The notes: generated by a model not told the origin, from the sequence alone. A DNA stretch of 64,000 nt from an uncultured Pelagibacteraceae bacterium (GCA_902624635.1 CACNYD010000002.1:62001-126000); one strand, 5' to 3'. Shown: positions 10,467 through 20,472, counted from the first letter of the stretch. Numbers and translations are program-made.

Positions 10467-11468
10467 ATGAAAAAAAAAATTTTCTCAGGTGTTCAACCCA
10501 CTGGAAATCTACATTTGGGAAATTATTTAGGTGCTATTAAAAACTTTGTTGATCTCAACAATGACGTTAATAATGAATGTATCTTTTGTGTAGTTGATCT
10601 CCATGCAATAACTGTCAGCCAAAATCCAAAAGAGTTAAAATCAAATATTCATGAGACAGTAGCTACATTTGTAGCTAGCGGTATAGATCCTCAAAAAAGT
10701 ATAATTTTTAATCAGTCTAGAGTAAGCGCCCATTCGGAGATGGCATGGATTTTAAGCTGTGTTGCTAGAATGGGTTGGTTAAATAGAATGACTCAATTTA
10801 AAGAAAAAGCTGGAAAAGACAAAGAAAAAGCAAGTATCGGACTTTATTCTTATCCTATTTTGATGGCAGCTGACATTTTATTATATGACTCAACCCATGT
10901 ACCAGTTGGAGATGATCAAAAACAACATTTGGAGCTATGTCGCGACATTGCACAAAAATTTAACAAGGATTATGAAATTGAAAATTTTTTTGTAGTCCCT
11001 GAACCTTTGATTAAAAAAGAATTTTCAAGAATTATGAGTCTAAAAGACGGTCTCAAAAAGATGAGTAAATCAGAAGTTTCAGATTTAAGTAGAATTAATT
11101 TAACTGACGAAAAAGATCAAATAATTAATAAAATTAAAAAAGCAAAAACTGATACCCTGCCTTTACCTTACACAATTGAAGAATTAGAAAAAAGACCAGA
11201 GGCCAAAAATTTAGTTGGTATTTACTCAAGTTTGATGAATAACACAATTCAAAAATCTATTGATGAATTAGCTGGAAAAAATTTTTCAGAATTTAAAGAA
11301 AAGTTATCAGAAATAATTGTTAATGAAATCAATCCAATTTCATTAAGAATCAAAGAGTTATTAGCTGATAAAGTCTTTTTAGAAAAAATACTTGAAGACG
11401 GTCAAGAAAAAGCTAATGAAATTGCCTCAAAAAAAATCAAAAAAATTCAAGAAATAGTAGGCTTTTAA
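10467..11468 (+). CDS. trpS: Tryptophanyl-tRNA synthetase
   Basis: Class I aminoacyl-tRNA synthetase charging tRNA-Trp. The 333 residues match the bacterial length. The HIGH-type motif appears as GVQPTGNLHLGNYLGAI near residue 6 and the KMSKS loop as GLKKMSKSEVSDLS near 190. Between them lie the Trp-pocket and dimer segments (ILMAADILLYDSTHVPVGDDQKQHLE). It starts 3 bases after murJ, a common alphaproteobacterial neighbour pair. Confidence 0.98.
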   Translation: MKKKIFSGVQPTGNLHLGNYLGAIKNFVDLNNDVNNECIFCVVDLHAITVSQNPKELKSNIHETVATFVASGIDPQKSIIFNQSRVSAHSEMAWILSCVARMGWLNRMTQFKEKAGKDKEKASIGLYSYPILMAADILLYDSTHVPVGDDQKQHLELCRDIAQKFNKDYEIENFFVVPEPLIKKEFSRIMSLKDGLKKMSKSEVSDLSRINLTDEKDQIINKIKKAKTDTLPLPYTIEELEKRPEAKNLVGIYSSLMNNTIQKSIDELAGKNFSEFKEKLSEIIVNEINPISLRIKELLADKVFLEKILEDGQEKANEIASKKIKKIQEIVGF

Positions 11469-11520
11469 GTTTTTTTCACAAAGCAGTACCATTTTCTTAA
11501 ATATTGCTTATATATAATTT

Positions 11521-12060
11521 ATGTTCGTTCAAACTGAAATAACACCAAATCCAAATTCGTTAAAATTTATACCTGGCAAGATAGTTTCTAACACTGGATC
11601 ATTTGAAGTAACTAAAAAGGACAATGTTAATAATGAGCTTATTAGAAATATTCTTTCTGTGAATGGTGTTGAGGGAATTTTTTTAGGTAAAGATTTCATT
11701 TCAGTTAATAAATATGACAAAAATTCTTGGAATGATATCAAGCATATTGTTATCTCACATATTAATGAATTTTATGCATCAGGTAAAGAATTTGTAATTA
11801 ATAAAGATTTAAATGAACAAGATGATAGCTTTGATGAAATTGAGAAAAGAATAGTTCAATTACTTGAGGAGAAAATTCGTCCAGCAATAGCAAAAGATGG
11901 AGGGGATATTAAATTTAAAGAATTCAAAAATGGAGTTGTTAAAGTTCAACTACAAGGTAGTTGTTCAGGCTGTCCTAGTTCCACAATGACTTTAAAACAG
12001 GGTGTTCAAAATCTTTTGTGTCATTATCTGCCAGAAGTTAAAGCAGTTGAAGCTATTTAA
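11521..12060 (+). CDS. Fe-S cluster carrier, Nfu/NifU-like scaffold
   Basis: Binds and transfers 4Fe-4S clusters to apoproteins. The 179 residues have two domains: an N-terminal Nfu_N domain starting MFVQTEITPNPNSLKFIPG (about 1-90), and a C-terminal NifU domain (about 98-175). The C-terminal domain has RPAIAKDGGDIKF and the cluster-binding CSGCPSS. This domain order is that of the mitochondrial NFU1/alphaproteobacterial type, not of E. coli NfuA. It lies in the same order as in other alphaproteobacteria after trpS and is followed after 3 bases by the Bax-like gene. Confidence 0.95.
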   Translation: MFVQTEITPNPNSLKFIPGKIVSNTGSFEVTKKDNVNNELIRNILSVNGVEGIFLGKDFISVNKYDKNSWNDIKHIVISHINEFYASGKEFVINKDLNEQDDSFDEIEKRIVQLLEEKIRPAIAKDGGDIKFKEFKNGVVKVQLQGSCSGCPSSTMTLKQGVQNLLCHYLPEVKAVEAI

Positions 12061-12063
12061 TAG

Positions 12064-13146
12064 ATGAAAAAAATCTTTAAAAAAAACAAAATCAAACCTT
12101 TCAAAGTTTTTGATGAAAATGGTTTAAATTCACTTCCAAGAATTTTCTTGAGTAGTGCACTTGTTATCTTATTTTTTTATTCTTTGCCAATAATTATAAA
12201 TTTTACTAGCAATAAGATTGAAAACTCAGCTGGAATTCAAAATAATTCAAAAGCAATACTTGCATACACTCTTAATAAAAAATCTTCAAATTCATCAAAT
12301 TCCCAAAAACTTAATGAGGATGATTTGTTAATCGATATTTACAGTCTAAATGACCAAGAAACGGATACTGTAAGATTAGATGCTTCAACGATTAAACAGC
12401 TTTTTGAAGACACGGATTATAAACTTGATGACGTTAGAAAAAAAAAATTAGTTAAACCTATAGCTCTAACTTTGCTTCCTACAGAAATAAAAATGATAGA
12501 AAGTGTAAAAAAGAGAAAAGAATTTTTTATACAAATTGTTTTACCACTGATTTTAGAGGAAAATAAAAACATTAATTTAGATAGAAAAAGATTATTTAAC
12601 ATAATTAATAAGAGCAATAATTCAAAATCCGAGAAGCAATGGTTAGAAAAAAAATATAAACAATACGGTATACCTTCAAGAGATTTATCAATATTAAAAA
12701 GAAGAATGGATGTAGTTCCAGTTTCATTGGCGCTTGCTCAAGCTGCTAAAGAGACAGGTTGGGGAACTTCAAGATTTGCTCAGCAAGGAAATGCTTTATT
12801 TGGACAATGGACCTGGTCAGGGGATGGATTGAAACCAAAAGAAGCAGATAAAAATGAAGGTCATAGAGTTATGAAATTTAATGTTTTGCAAGCATCTGTT
12901 AGAGCTTACCAAAGAAATATAAATACACATTCAAGTTATGAGGATTTTAGATTAGCAAGAGCAAAATTAAGAGATTTGGGTGAACCATTAGACAGCATGA
13001 TCTTATCAGAGTATTTAGATAAATATGCTGAAACAGGAAATGAGTATGTGAAAGTTTTACAAAAGATCATTCAACAAAATAATTTAAAAGATTTTGATGA
13101 TGCAAAACTATTACCTTCAAGCATTGAGTTAGAAAGTTTAATTTAA
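12064..13146 (+). CDS. Bax-like cell-wall hydrolase (glucosaminidase fold), membrane-anchored
   Basis: The 360-residue protein has one N-terminal membrane segment (about residues 28-46, RIFLSSALVILFFYSLPII), a linker, and a C-terminal GH73/Bax domain (about 150-340). Visible family features are VPVSLALAQAAKETGWGTSR, with the catalytic Glu of AKETGWG near residue 235, then GNALFGQWTWSGDG and QASVRAYQRNINTHSSYE. Glucosaminidases of this fold cut N-acetylglucosaminyl bonds in peptidoglycan; the topology places the domain in the periplasm. The specific reaction of Bax proteins is not established. Confidence 0.85.
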   Translation: MKKIFKKNKIKPFKVFDENGLNSLPRIFLSSALVILFFYSLPIIINFTSNKIENSAGIQNNSKAILAYTLNKKSSNSSNSQKLNEDDLLIDIYSLNDQETDTVRLDASTIKQLFEDTDYKLDDVRKKKLVKPIALTLLPTEIKMIESVKKRKEFFIQIVLPLILEENKNINLDRKRLFNIINKSNNSKSEKQWLEKKYKQYGIPSRDLSILKRRMDVVPVSLALAQAAKETGWGTSRFAQQGNALFGQWTWSGDGLKPKEADKNEGHRVMKFNVLQASVRAYQRNINTHSSYEDFRLARAKLRDLGEPLDSMILSEYLDKYAETGNEYVKVLQKIIQQNNLKDFDDAKLLPSSIELESLI

Positions 13147-13151
13147 ATTTA

Positions 13152-14207
13152 CTATCTAATAATAAATTGCGTTCCAAACCACCTCCATTTACCATTGTCA
13201 TTTACAGAACAATTAATTCGACCTCTTCTGGGTAAAAATGGTTCCCTAAATTCTATAGTAAGTTCTCTATCAACAAGTTTAATATTCGATTTCATCCATT
13301 TATCGCCCTCGTTGGAATAACAGTTAATATTTTCAATATTTTTTTGATTTTCAAAAAATTCTACTTTAAATTTTGGTGGATTATTTTCTTTTGATAATTT
13401 TTTTTCTTCAGGTTCTAAGTTTTTATATTCAAGAGGATAATAGTTTATGATTGATTTAAATCTATTAATTTTTCCATATTTTTCATTAATCGGAAATCTT
13501 GGAAGTTCATATCTATTTTTATTTACATCAATAATCCCAGAATGTTGTCCAAATGCAATTTTGAAATTTTGAGATATATAATCTCTCATAAATTTTGAAT
13601 ATTCCCCAAACGGGTAAGAAAATAAAGTTGGTACATATCCTAATTTTTCTTTAAAAATTAGATTTGATGTTTTTATGTCATTTAGAAAAATTTCCTCTGA
13701 TTTATCAATTAAATAATCATGAGAGTGTGAATGATGTCCAATAACCCCAAACTCACTACTTTCAATTTCTTTAATTTGATCCCAGTCCATGTATCCATTA
13801 TTACCAACAGGTTCAGTGGAAACAAATAATACAAACGGAATTTGATTTTTTTTCAAGTAAGGCCAAGCATTATCATAAAAGGATTGAAATGCATCATCAA
13901 ATGTAAGAAGAATTTTCTTTTCTTTTTTTGGGAGATTAAATTCATCTTCAAATTTTTTTGGGTGGTAAAAACTTAAATTTGCATCAAAAATTAGTTCCAC
14001 ATGTTTTTTAAAAACATCCATTGAGATATTAGTAGATGGATATTTAAATTCATTAAAACGATGGTACATAATAGATAATACACCTCCATCATTTGAAAAA
14101 TATTTAACATTATTTTCTTGTGCGTTTGAGCTAAAAGTCAATATAATTGAAAAAATGAATAAATTAATTATTGATGCTGTGAAAGATAATATTTTTCTAA
14201 TGATCAT
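13152..14207 (-). CDS. Secreted polysaccharide deacetylase family protein
   Basis: The 351-residue protein has a signal peptide ending near SSNAQENN. A NodB-type polysaccharide deacetylase domain follows: GVLSIMYHRF, the metal-binding ILLTFDDAF (motif 1, TFDD, near residue 100) and GHHSHSHDYL (motif 2, HxxxH-like His cluster, near 138), then LFSYPFGEYSKFM (motif 3). A C-terminal beta-rich region of about 100 residues is less conserved. Such enzymes remove N-acetyl groups from surface glycans; the substrate here is unknown. The first 53 bases, which encode the signal peptide, are antisense to the start of tsaB. Confidence 0.88.
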   Translation of the reverse strand: MIIRKILSFTASIINLFIFSIILTFSSNAQENNVKYFSNDGGVLSIMYHRFNEFKYPSTNISMDVFKKHVELIFDANLSFYHPKKFEDEFNLPKKEKKILLTFDDAFQSFYDNAWPYLKKNQIPFVLFVSTEPVGNNGYMDWDQIKEIESSEFGVIGHHSHSHDYLIDKSEEIFLNDIKTSNLIFKEKLGYVPTLFSYPFGEYSKFMRDYISQNFKIAFGQHSGIIDVNKNRYELPRFPINEKYGKINRFKSIINYYPLEYKNLEPEEKKLSKENNPPKFKVEFFENQKNIENINCYSNEGDKWMKSNIKLVDRELTIEFREPFLPRRGRINCSVNDNGKWRWFGTQFIIR

Positions 14208-14535
14208 CTGTAATAATAATACTTATAGTGTTACACATGAAAATAGCAAAAATAATTGCGAAAAACTTATTGTTTTAATAAGTGATTTTTTAGAAAGTAA
14301 TAATCTAGAAATTAGTAAAATTGATTTAATGTATATAAACAGGGGTCCTGGTAGTTTTGCTGGCATTAGAAACAGTTTATCAATGATAAAAGCAATTCAC
14401 ATGATTAAAAAAATTGATTATTATTGCTTTAGTTTTAAGGATTTTAAGAACAAAGAGGACTTGAGTTATGAAAATATACCTTATTTGTGTAAGAAATTTA
14501 AAATTGAAAAAAATTTGATTAATCCTATTTATTAA
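14155..14535 (+). CDS. tsaB: TsaB-like protein, unusually short (tRNA threonylcarbamoyladenosine synthesis)
   Basis: TsaB is the ASKHA-fold partner of TsaD and TsaE in making t6A37 of ANN-decoding tRNAs. At 126 residues it is little more than half the usual 220-230. The N-terminal strand (LIIDAVKDNIFLMI) is degenerate, but the family signature NRGPGSFAGIRNSLSMIKAI (about residues 62-81) is clear. The C-terminal half is missing, with no frameshifted remnant before fur. Position before fur-miaB is the normal alphaproteobacterial location; rimI, which often lies between, is absent. It overlaps the deacetylase start on the other strand by 53 bases. Confidence 0.8.
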   Translation: MNKLIIDAVKDNIFLMIICNNNTYSVTHENSKNNCEKLIVLISDFLESNNLEISKIDLMYINRGPGSFAGIRNSLSMIKAIHMIKKIDYYCFSFKDFKNKEDLSYENIPYLCKKFKIEKNLINPIY

Positions 14536-14550
14536 GGTTAAAATCAAAAT

Positions 14551-14973
14551 ATGGTAGATAAAATAGAGCAAAAATTTCAAAAAAAAGGTCTGAAATTAAC
14601 AGATCAAAGAAGAACAATTGCACGAGTGATTCTAGAGTCAAAAGAGGCATATGGAGAGTCAGACCATCCAGATGTTGATGAGCTATATAATAGAGTCTCA
14701 AAAATAGATCCGAAAATAAGTATTGCGACTGTTTATAGAACAGTCAAACTTTTTGAAGAGGCTGGAATTTTAACAAAACATGATTTTAAGACTGGAAAAG
14801 CAAGATATGAGCTAAATGATGATCATAATCATCTAATAGATATTAAGACTGGTGAAATAATAGAATTTGTTGATGATGAGATTAACAGACTTCAAGAAAA
14901 GATAGCTGATAAATATGGTTATACACTTGTTGATCATAAGCTTGAATTGTATGGGATGAAGAAAAAATCCTAA
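14551..14973 (+). CDS. fur: Ferric uptake regulator family transcriptional repressor Fur/Mur
   Basis: Metal-sensing DNA-binding repressor. The 140 residues have an N-terminal winged helix (LKLTDQRRTIARVILESKEA, then SIATVYRTVKLFEEAGIL as the recognition helix) and a C-terminal metal/dimer domain with HDFKTGKARYEL and DDHNHLIDIKTGEIIEFVDD. There is no CxxC pair, as in many alphaproteobacterial Fur/Mur proteins, which can sense Mn as well as Fe. It sits between tsaB and miaB and so is probably transcribed with tRNA-modification genes. A second Fur-family gene is at 30591. Confidence 0.93.
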   Translation: MVDKIEQKFQKKGLKLTDQRRTIARVILESKEAYGESDHPDVDELYNRVSKIDPKISIATVYRTVKLFEEAGILTKHDFKTGKARYELNDDHNHLIDIKTGEIIEFVDDEINRLQEKIADKYGYTLVDHKLELYGMKKKS

Positions 14974-14977
14974 AAAA

Positions 14978-16306
14978 ATGAATCAAAAAATATTTATCAA
15001 AACATTTGGATGTCAAATGAATGAGTATGATTCAAATAGAATTTTTGACTCAATAAAAAAAATTGGCTATGAAAAAACTGAGAAATATGAAGATGCAAAC
15101 TGCTATTTATTAAACACTTGCCACATAAGAGATAAAGCTAAAGAGAAAGTTTACTCCGAAATCGGTAGAGTAAAAAAAATTTTTAGGTTTAAAAAAAAAC
15201 CATTAGTCATTATTGCAGGCTGTGTTGCTCAAGCAGAAAACCAAGAAATGCTAAAAAGAGAGCCTTTTATTGATTTGGTAATAGGTCCTCAAGCTTACCA
15301 TAAAATTAATGAGACGATTTTAAATTATATTAAAAAACAAAAAAAAATTGAAGAGACAGAATTCGATGCAGTTTCAAAATTTGAATATTTTAGTAAAATA
15401 AAAAACAAAGTTGGCAAAGTTTCATCCTTTTTAACAATTCAAGAGGGCTGTGATAAGTTTTGTCATTTTTGTGTAGTTCCCTACACTAGAGGACCAGAGT
15501 GCTCACGGTCACCTAATCAAATTCTAGACGAGGCAAAATATTTAGCCGATAGTGGTGTAAGAGAAATAACTTTGCTAGGTCAGAATGTTAACGCTTATAA
15601 AAGTAATGGTTTTCGTTTATCAGATTTAATATTAAGTATTGAAAAATTAAATGAAATTAAAAGAGTAAGATATACAACATCTCATCCAAAAGATATGACC
15701 GATGACCTGATTGAGGTTTATAAAAGTTCAAATAAACTTATGCCACTTGTGCATTTACCAGTGCAAAGTGGATCGAATAAAATATTAAAATTAATGAATA
15801 GAAATCATTCTATTGAGAGTTACCTTGAAACATTTTACAAGCTTAAAGAAATTAATTCAAAAATAGAATTCTCAAGTGATTTTATAATAGCTTACCCTGG
15901 GGAAGAAAATCAGGACTTTGAAGATACTTTAAATTTAATCAAAAAAGTAAAATTTATAAACTCTTATTCGTATATTTTTAGCCGTAGACCCGGAACAGTT
16001 TCTGAAAATTTAGATTTAATTGATAAAAAAACTTCATTTGAAAGATTAGACAGAATTCAAAATGAGTTGTTTGAAAATCAGATTCAAAAGAACAAATCTT
16101 TAGAAAACAGTATTGTCGAAGTATTAGTTGAAAATTTTACACAAGATAAGACTAAAACATTCGGAAGATCTAAACACATGACATCAGTAATTTTTGATGG
16201 TAATCAAAGTGATGTTGGAAAAATTGTGCAAGTAAAAATTCACAAAAGTAATAGAAGTTCTTTATTTGGTAAAATTGTAGGTAATTCAAATCAGAAAGTT
16301 GCATAA
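14978..16306 (+). CDS. miaB: tRNA-2-methylthio-N6-dimethylallyladenosine synthase MiaB
   Basis: Radical SAM methylthiotransferase that converts i6A37 to ms2i6A37 in tRNAs reading UNN codons. The 442 residues show the three-domain plan. The N-terminal UPF0004 domain has the three auxiliary-cluster Cys in FGCQMNEYDS, NTCHIRDKA and AGCVAQAE. The radical SAM core has EGCDKFCHFCVVPYTRGPE (CxxxCxxC, near residue 150). A C-terminal TRAM domain ends the protein. It starts 4 bases after fur and ends 2 bases before phoH. Confidence 0.98.
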   Translation: MNQKIFIKTFGCQMNEYDSNRIFDSIKKIGYEKTEKYEDANCYLLNTCHIRDKAKEKVYSEIGRVKKIFRFKKKPLVIIAGCVAQAENQEMLKREPFIDLVIGPQAYHKINETILNYIKKQKKIEETEFDAVSKFEYFSKIKNKVGKVSSFLTIQEGCDKFCHFCVVPYTRGPECSRSPNQILDEAKYLADSGVREITLLGQNVNAYKSNGFRLSDLILSIEKLNEIKRVRYTTSHPKDMTDDLIEVYKSSNKLMPLVHLPVQSGSNKILKLMNRNHSIESYLETFYKLKEINSKIEFSSDFIIAYPGEENQDFEDTLNLIKKVKFINSYSYIFSRRPGTVSENLDLIDKKTSFERLDRIQNELFENQIQKNKSLENSIVEVLVENFTQDKTKTFGRSKHMTSVIFDGNQSDVGKIVQVKIHKSNRSSLFGKIVGNSNQKVA

Positions 16307-16308
16307 AT

Positions 16309-17304
16309 TTGAGTGAAATAATAAAAAAAAATATTGATCAAGTATTAAAGTTTGTTTATTCAGATAATAACTCTTTAAGTGTTATATTTCACAATAACGA
16401 TTTATTAATGGGTGTAGTTGGCGAATTTAATAAAAATTTACAGGAACTTGAAAAAATTACCAAATGCAGCTTATATTCAAGGGGAAATTCTATTCTTATA
16501 AAATCAGATCCGGAAACAAATGAAAAAGTAAAGAATGCAATTCAATTTTTAGTCAAACAATTTATTAATAATGGAAATATTGAAAATAAAGATATACTCT
16601 CATCTGTAGACAAATTTATGATTGATGAAAAAATCAAAAGTAATAATGTAACAGATATAATCAAAACTCCGAAAAAATCTATAATTCCCAGATCTGAGAA
16701 ACAAAAGAATTATGTTAGAGCTTTAAGACAAAGTGATATTGTAATTTCTGCTGGACCAGCAGGAACAGGTAAGACCTTTTTGGCTGTAGCAGTGGGTTTG
16801 ACTATGCTTTTAGAGAAAAAGATTGAAAGAATAATTTTATCAAGACCTGCAGTTGAAGCCGGAGAACGTTTAGGATTCTTGCCTGGTGATATGAAAGAGA
16901 AAGTAGACCCTTATTTAAGACCACTATATGATTCTTTGTATGACCTTTTTGATTTTGAAAAAATCCAAAGAATGATTGAAATTGGAGATATAGAAATAGC
17001 CCCATTAGCTTTTATGAGGGGTCGAACTCTTAAAAATTCTTTTGCGATTTTAGATGAAGCACAAAATGCAACAGATACTCAGATCAAAATGTTTCTTACT
17101 CGTATTGGTGAAAATTCAAAAATTGTAGTTAACGGAGATCCAACCCAAATTGATCTATCTAATAAAAACATTTCGGGATTAGTAAGATCAAAGAAATTAC
17201 TTGGGCATTTAAAAGAGATTTCAATTGTTGATTTTGATCATTCAGATGTTGTTAGACATCCCCTTGTATCGAAAATAGTAAAAGCATACTTAAATAATGA
17301 TTAG
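16309..17304 (+). CDS. ybeZ: PhoH family ATPase (YbeZ)
   Basis: Cytoplasmic ATPase related to the helicase-fold PhoH proteins, functionally linked to YbeY and 16S rRNA maturation. The 331 residues carry Walker A SAGPAGTGKTFLAVA near 148, the family motif RPAVEAGERLGFLPGDMKEK near 180 and Walker B FAILDEAQNATDTQ near 245. The start is TTG at 16309, two bases after the miaB stop; no closer ATG would preserve the N-terminal KH-like segment. The 3' end overlaps ybeY by 8 bases. Confidence 0.96.
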   Translation: MSEIIKKNIDQVLKFVYSDNNSLSVIFHNNDLLMGVVGEFNKNLQELEKITKCSLYSRGNSILIKSDPETNEKVKNAIQFLVKQFINNGNIENKDILSSVDKFMIDEKIKSNNVTDIIKTPKKSIIPRSEKQKNYVRALRQSDIVISAGPAGTGKTFLAVAVGLTMLLEKKIERIILSRPAVEAGERLGFLPGDMKEKVDPYLRPLYDSLYDLFDFEKIQRMIEIGDIEIAPLAFMRGRTLKNSFAILDEAQNATDTQIKMFLTRIGENSKIVVNGDPTQIDLSNKNISGLVRSKKLLGHLKEISIVDFDHSDVVRHPLVSKIVKAYLNND

Positions 17305-17758
17305 AATTAATGTCTTCTCTGAAGAGAAGGCTTGGTCAAAAAGACTAAAAAATAAAGATCTTTTTTTTAAAAAAATATGTAAAGCATTTCCAAAAAAATA
17401 TCAATTTTTAAACAAAAAGGTATCATTAAGTTTATTACTTTCTAATAATAAAAAAATTAAAAAATTAAATAAGCATTTTAGAAATAAAAATAAACCTACT
17501 GACATTTTATCTTTTCCAATTGATAAAAAAATTAGAATTTCAAAAAATATGTATTTAGGTGATATTATAATTAGTTACAATTGTTTAAATAAGCCTAAAT
17601 CTCAAGACTTAAAATCCTTTAGACAAAAAGTTATTAAAATTTTTATTCATGGTTTTCTTCACCTTTTAGGTTTTAATCATATAAATAATAATGATTATTT
17701 TAAAATGTTAAGAGAAGAAAATTTTATATATAAACATGTAAAATCAAAAATTAATTAA
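17297..17758 (+). CDS. ybeY: Endoribonuclease YbeY (rRNA maturation factor)
   Basis: Zinc-dependent RNase of the UPF0054 family, involved in 16S rRNA 3'-end maturation and ribosome quality control. The 153 residues contain the metal-binding motif HGFLHLLGFNH (three His, near residue 122), with the usual Asp before the last His replaced by Asn. PTDILSFPID is near 75 and GDIIIS near 97. It overlaps ybeZ by 8 bases and is followed after one base by lnt. The corC gene often found between ybeY and lnt in proteobacteria is absent. Confidence 0.95.
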   Translation: MIRINVFSEEKAWSKRLKNKDLFFKKICKAFPKKYQFLNKKVSLSLLLSNNKKIKKLNKHFRNKNKPTDILSFPIDKKIRISKNMYLGDIIISYNCLNKPKSQDLKSFRQKVIKIFIHGFLHLLGFNHINNNDYFKMLREENFIYKHVKSKIN

Positions 17759-17759
17759 T

Positions 17760-19304
17760 TTGAAAAAAAAAATTTATATTGAATCGATTATTTTAATTCT
17801 ACTAGGTTTTTTTTCATCATTAAGCTTACCTCCATTTAATTATTTTTTAATTAATTTTTTAACTTTCAGTGCTGTTTATATTCTTCTGGTAAAAATTTTT
17901 GAGACTAGTAAAAATAAAAAGTTATTTTTTCTCTACGGTTGGTTATTTGGATTTGGATATTTTACAAGTAATTTATACTGGATTTCGATATCATTGACCT
18001 TTGATGAAAGTTTCAAGTTTTTGATACCTATCACTATAATTTTGATTCCGGCCTTTTTAGCTTTATTTTATGGATTTGCTTCATTTTTATTTTTAATCTT
18101 AAAGCCAAAGAAAAATTTAAGTTCTTTTTTTCTTTTTTCTTTATTATTTGGAACGATTGAATTTATAAGAGGAACAATTCTAACTGGATTCCCATGGAAT
18201 CTAATTGCCTATAGTTTTTCAAACCAAATTGAAATTTTAAATATTATTTCAATTATTGGTACATATACCTTTAATATTTTTTGCATTTCTCTTTTTGCTA
18301 GCACTTCATTTTTAATATTAAGAGACAGTAAAAAAGAAATTATTGTTTGTATTTTATTTCTCACAACAACTTTATTTTTTTATTTTTTCGGATCACAGCG
18401 ATTAGAAAAATTTAACAATATGGAGGCCAATAAGTTAAATTACAAAATACGAGTTATAAGTTCAAATGTTAGTATTGATAGATTCTATGAAGATACTGAC
18501 CCCATTTCAGTAATTAATGATCTAATCAAAATTAGTTCACCACCAAATAATGAAAAAATAATCTTCATTTGGCCTGAAGGTATTTTACCAGACATTTCAA
18601 AAGATCAACTAAAGGAATACAAATTTTTATTTGAAAATGAATTCAACGAAAATCACATATTATCAATCGGGATTAATGATATAAAAAAAGAAGATCAAAC
18701 TATAAAATATTTTAATTCATTTACAGTTTATGATCACAATCTTGAAATATTAAAATCATACAACAAAGTTAATCTAGTTCCTTTTGGTGAGTTCTTACCT
18801 TTTGAAAATATACTAGGCCATATGGGATTAAAGACAATAACTAACAATTACCAATCTTATTCTAGAGGATACACAAGAAACATTATAGAGGTGAATAAAA
18901 AAAATTTTTCAGTGAGACTATTACCCCTAATTTGTTACGAAATAATTTACACTGGAAATATTTTTGATAATAGTGACTTTGATTTCATTATAAATATTTC
19001 TGAGGATGGTTGGTTTGGTCAGTCCATAGGTCCTCATCAGCATTTTGTGCACAGTATTTATAGAGCTATTGAAAGTGGTAAATATGTTTTAAGATCTGCT
19101 AATAATGGAATAACTGCAATTGTTAATCCCTTAGGAATTGTTGAAAAACTAGTTGATTTAAATCAGTCTGGTTATGTTGATTTGACTGAAACAAAAAAAA
19201 TAAAATCAACAATATTTTCAAAATATAAAAATAAAATTTTTGTATTTACTATTTTTTTGTATATTTTCTTAATATTTTTATTTAATAGAACTTATAATGA
19301 GTAA
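17760..19304 (+). CDS. lnt: Apolipoprotein N-acyltransferase
   Basis: Adds the third acyl chain to the N-terminal Cys of lipoproteins, at the periplasmic face of the inner membrane. The 514 residues begin with six or so membrane helices (about 1-215), followed by a nitrilase-fold domain with the catalytic triad. The Glu is in [10 protein letters not shown] (near 268), the Lys in [15 protein letters not shown] (near 335) and the Cys in [10 protein letters not shown] (near 388). A final membrane helix is at the C terminus. It starts with TTG at 17760, one base after ybeY, and overlaps metK by 8 bases. Substrates in this window include the BON lipoprotein and LptM. Confidence 0.97.
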   Translation: MKKKIYIESIILILLGFFSSLSLPPFNYFLINFLTFSAVYILLVKIFETSKNKKLFFLYGWLFGFGYFTSNLYWISISLTFDESFKFLIPITIILIPAFLALFYGFASFLFLILKPKKNLSSFFLFSLLFGTIEFIRGTILTGFPWNLIAYSFSNQIEILNIISIIGTYTFNIFCISLFASTSFLILRDSKKEIIVCILFLTTTLFFYFFGSQRLEKFNNMEANKLNYKIRVISSNVSIDRFYEDTDPISVINDLIKISSPPNNEKIIFIWPEGILPDISKDQLKEYKFLFENEFNENHILSIGINDIKKEDQTIKYFNSFTVYDHNLEILKSYNKVNLVPFGEFLPFENILGHMGLKTITNNYQSYSRGYTRNIIEVNKKNFSVRLLPLICYEIIYTGNIFDNSDFDFIINISEDGWFGQSIGPHQHFVHSIYRAIESGKYVLRSANNGITAIVNPLGIVEKLVDLNQSGYVDLTETKKIKSTIFSKYKNKIFVFTIFLYIFLIFLFNRTYNE

Positions 19305-20466
19305 TTTAAAAAATTATCTTTTTACTAGCGAGTCTGTATCTGAGGGACACCCAGATAAAGTATCCGATAGAATTTCAGATATGGTTGTTGATAATTATAT
19401 TTCTCAAGATCCTTATTCAAGAGTTGCTTGTGAAACATTAACCACAACTAATAAAGTTGTTTTGGCTGGCGAAGTAAGAGGACCTGAAATTAAAAAGGAT
19501 GAATTAATTGAAAAAGTTAGAACCTGCATAAAGGACATTGGTTACGATCAAAAGGGCTTTACCTGGAAAGAAGCTACTAAAATAGAAAGTCATTTGCACT
19601 CTCAATCAGTTGATATCGCCATGGGAGTAGACTCGTCTGGCAATAAAGATGAGGGAGCAGGAGATCAAGGCATTATGTTTGGTTATGCATGTAATGAAAC
19701 TGAGGAATTAATGCCAGCACCAATTCATTATTCTCACAAGATTTTGAGATTGATGGCTGAAGACAGAAAGTCAGGAAAGTTAAAAAATATAGAACCAGAT
19801 TCTAAAAGTCAGGTGACCTTTGAATATGTTGATGGAAAACCATCAAAAATTAAATCAGTTGTTATTTCATCACAGCATTCAGCAGATGTAAATCAAGCGC
19901 AAGTTAGAAATTTATTGAGACCATATTTGTTTGAGTCAATACCTAAGAATTTTATTGAAGATTTTAATGAAGATGAATTTTACGTCAATCCAACAGGAAA
20001 CTTTGTTATTGGTGGACCCGATGGTGATTGTGGTTTAACTGGAAGAAAAATTATAGTTGATACTTACGGAGGTGCTGCACCTCATGGAGGAGGAGCGTTT
20101 TCGGGAAAAGACCCTACTAAAGTTGATAGATCGGCCGCATATGCAGCAAGGTACATAGCTAAAAATGTTGTGGGGTCTAAAATTGCAAATAAATGTTTAA
20201 TCCAATTAGCTTATGCAATAGGCGTATCAAAACCATTATCTATCTATGTAGATTTATTTGATAATGATTTAGATAAAAATAGATTTGTAGTTGAAAAGAT
20301 AAAAGAAAATTTTGATTTAAGTCCTAGAGGAATAAGAGAAATGTTAAGTCTTAATAAACCAATTTATGAAAAAACTTCGGCGTATGGGCATTTCGGTAGA
20401 GCTCCAGAGAATAATGGCTCATTTTCATGGGAAAAAACAGACAAAATAAATGTTTTTTCTAAATAG
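19297..20466 (+). CDS. metK: S-adenosylmethionine synthetase
   Basis: Makes S-adenosylmethionine from methionine and ATP; the methyl donor feeds RsmI, MiaB and UbiE encoded nearby. The 389 residues contain [14 protein letters not shown] near 14, [15 protein letters not shown] near 115 (ATP site) and the Gly-rich phosphate loop [20 protein letters not shown] near 255. It starts inside the lnt 3' end (8-base overlap). That leaves no room for the SAM-type riboswitch that SAR11 uses at some methionine genes. trmB, the usual downstream neighbour, is absent. Confidence 0.98.
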   Translation: MSNLKNYLFTSESVSEGHPDKVSDRISDMVVDNYISQDPYSRVACETLTTTNKVVLAGEVRGPEIKKDELIEKVRTCIKDIGYDQKGFTWKEATKIESHLHSQSVDIAMGVDSSGNKDEGAGDQGIMFGYACNETEELMPAPIHYSHKILRLMAEDRKSGKLKNIEPDSKSQVTFEYVDGKPSKIKSVVISSQHSADVNQAQVRNLLRPYLFESIPKNFIEDFNEDEFYVNPTGNFVIGGPDGDCGLTGRKIIVDTYGGAAPHGGGAFSGKDPTKVDRSAAYAARYIAKNVVGSKIANKCLIQLAYAIGVSKPLSIYVDLFDNDLDKNRFVVEKIKENFDLSPRGIREMLSLNKPIYEKTSAYGHFGRAPENNGSFSWEKTDKINVFSK

Positions 20467-20472
20467 TTTCTG

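Noticed and set aside
19200-19296. SAM riboswitch before metK
   Set aside because: metK starts inside the lnt coding sequence (8-base overlap), so no free leader exists; SAR11 SAM-type switches sit at other methionine genes.
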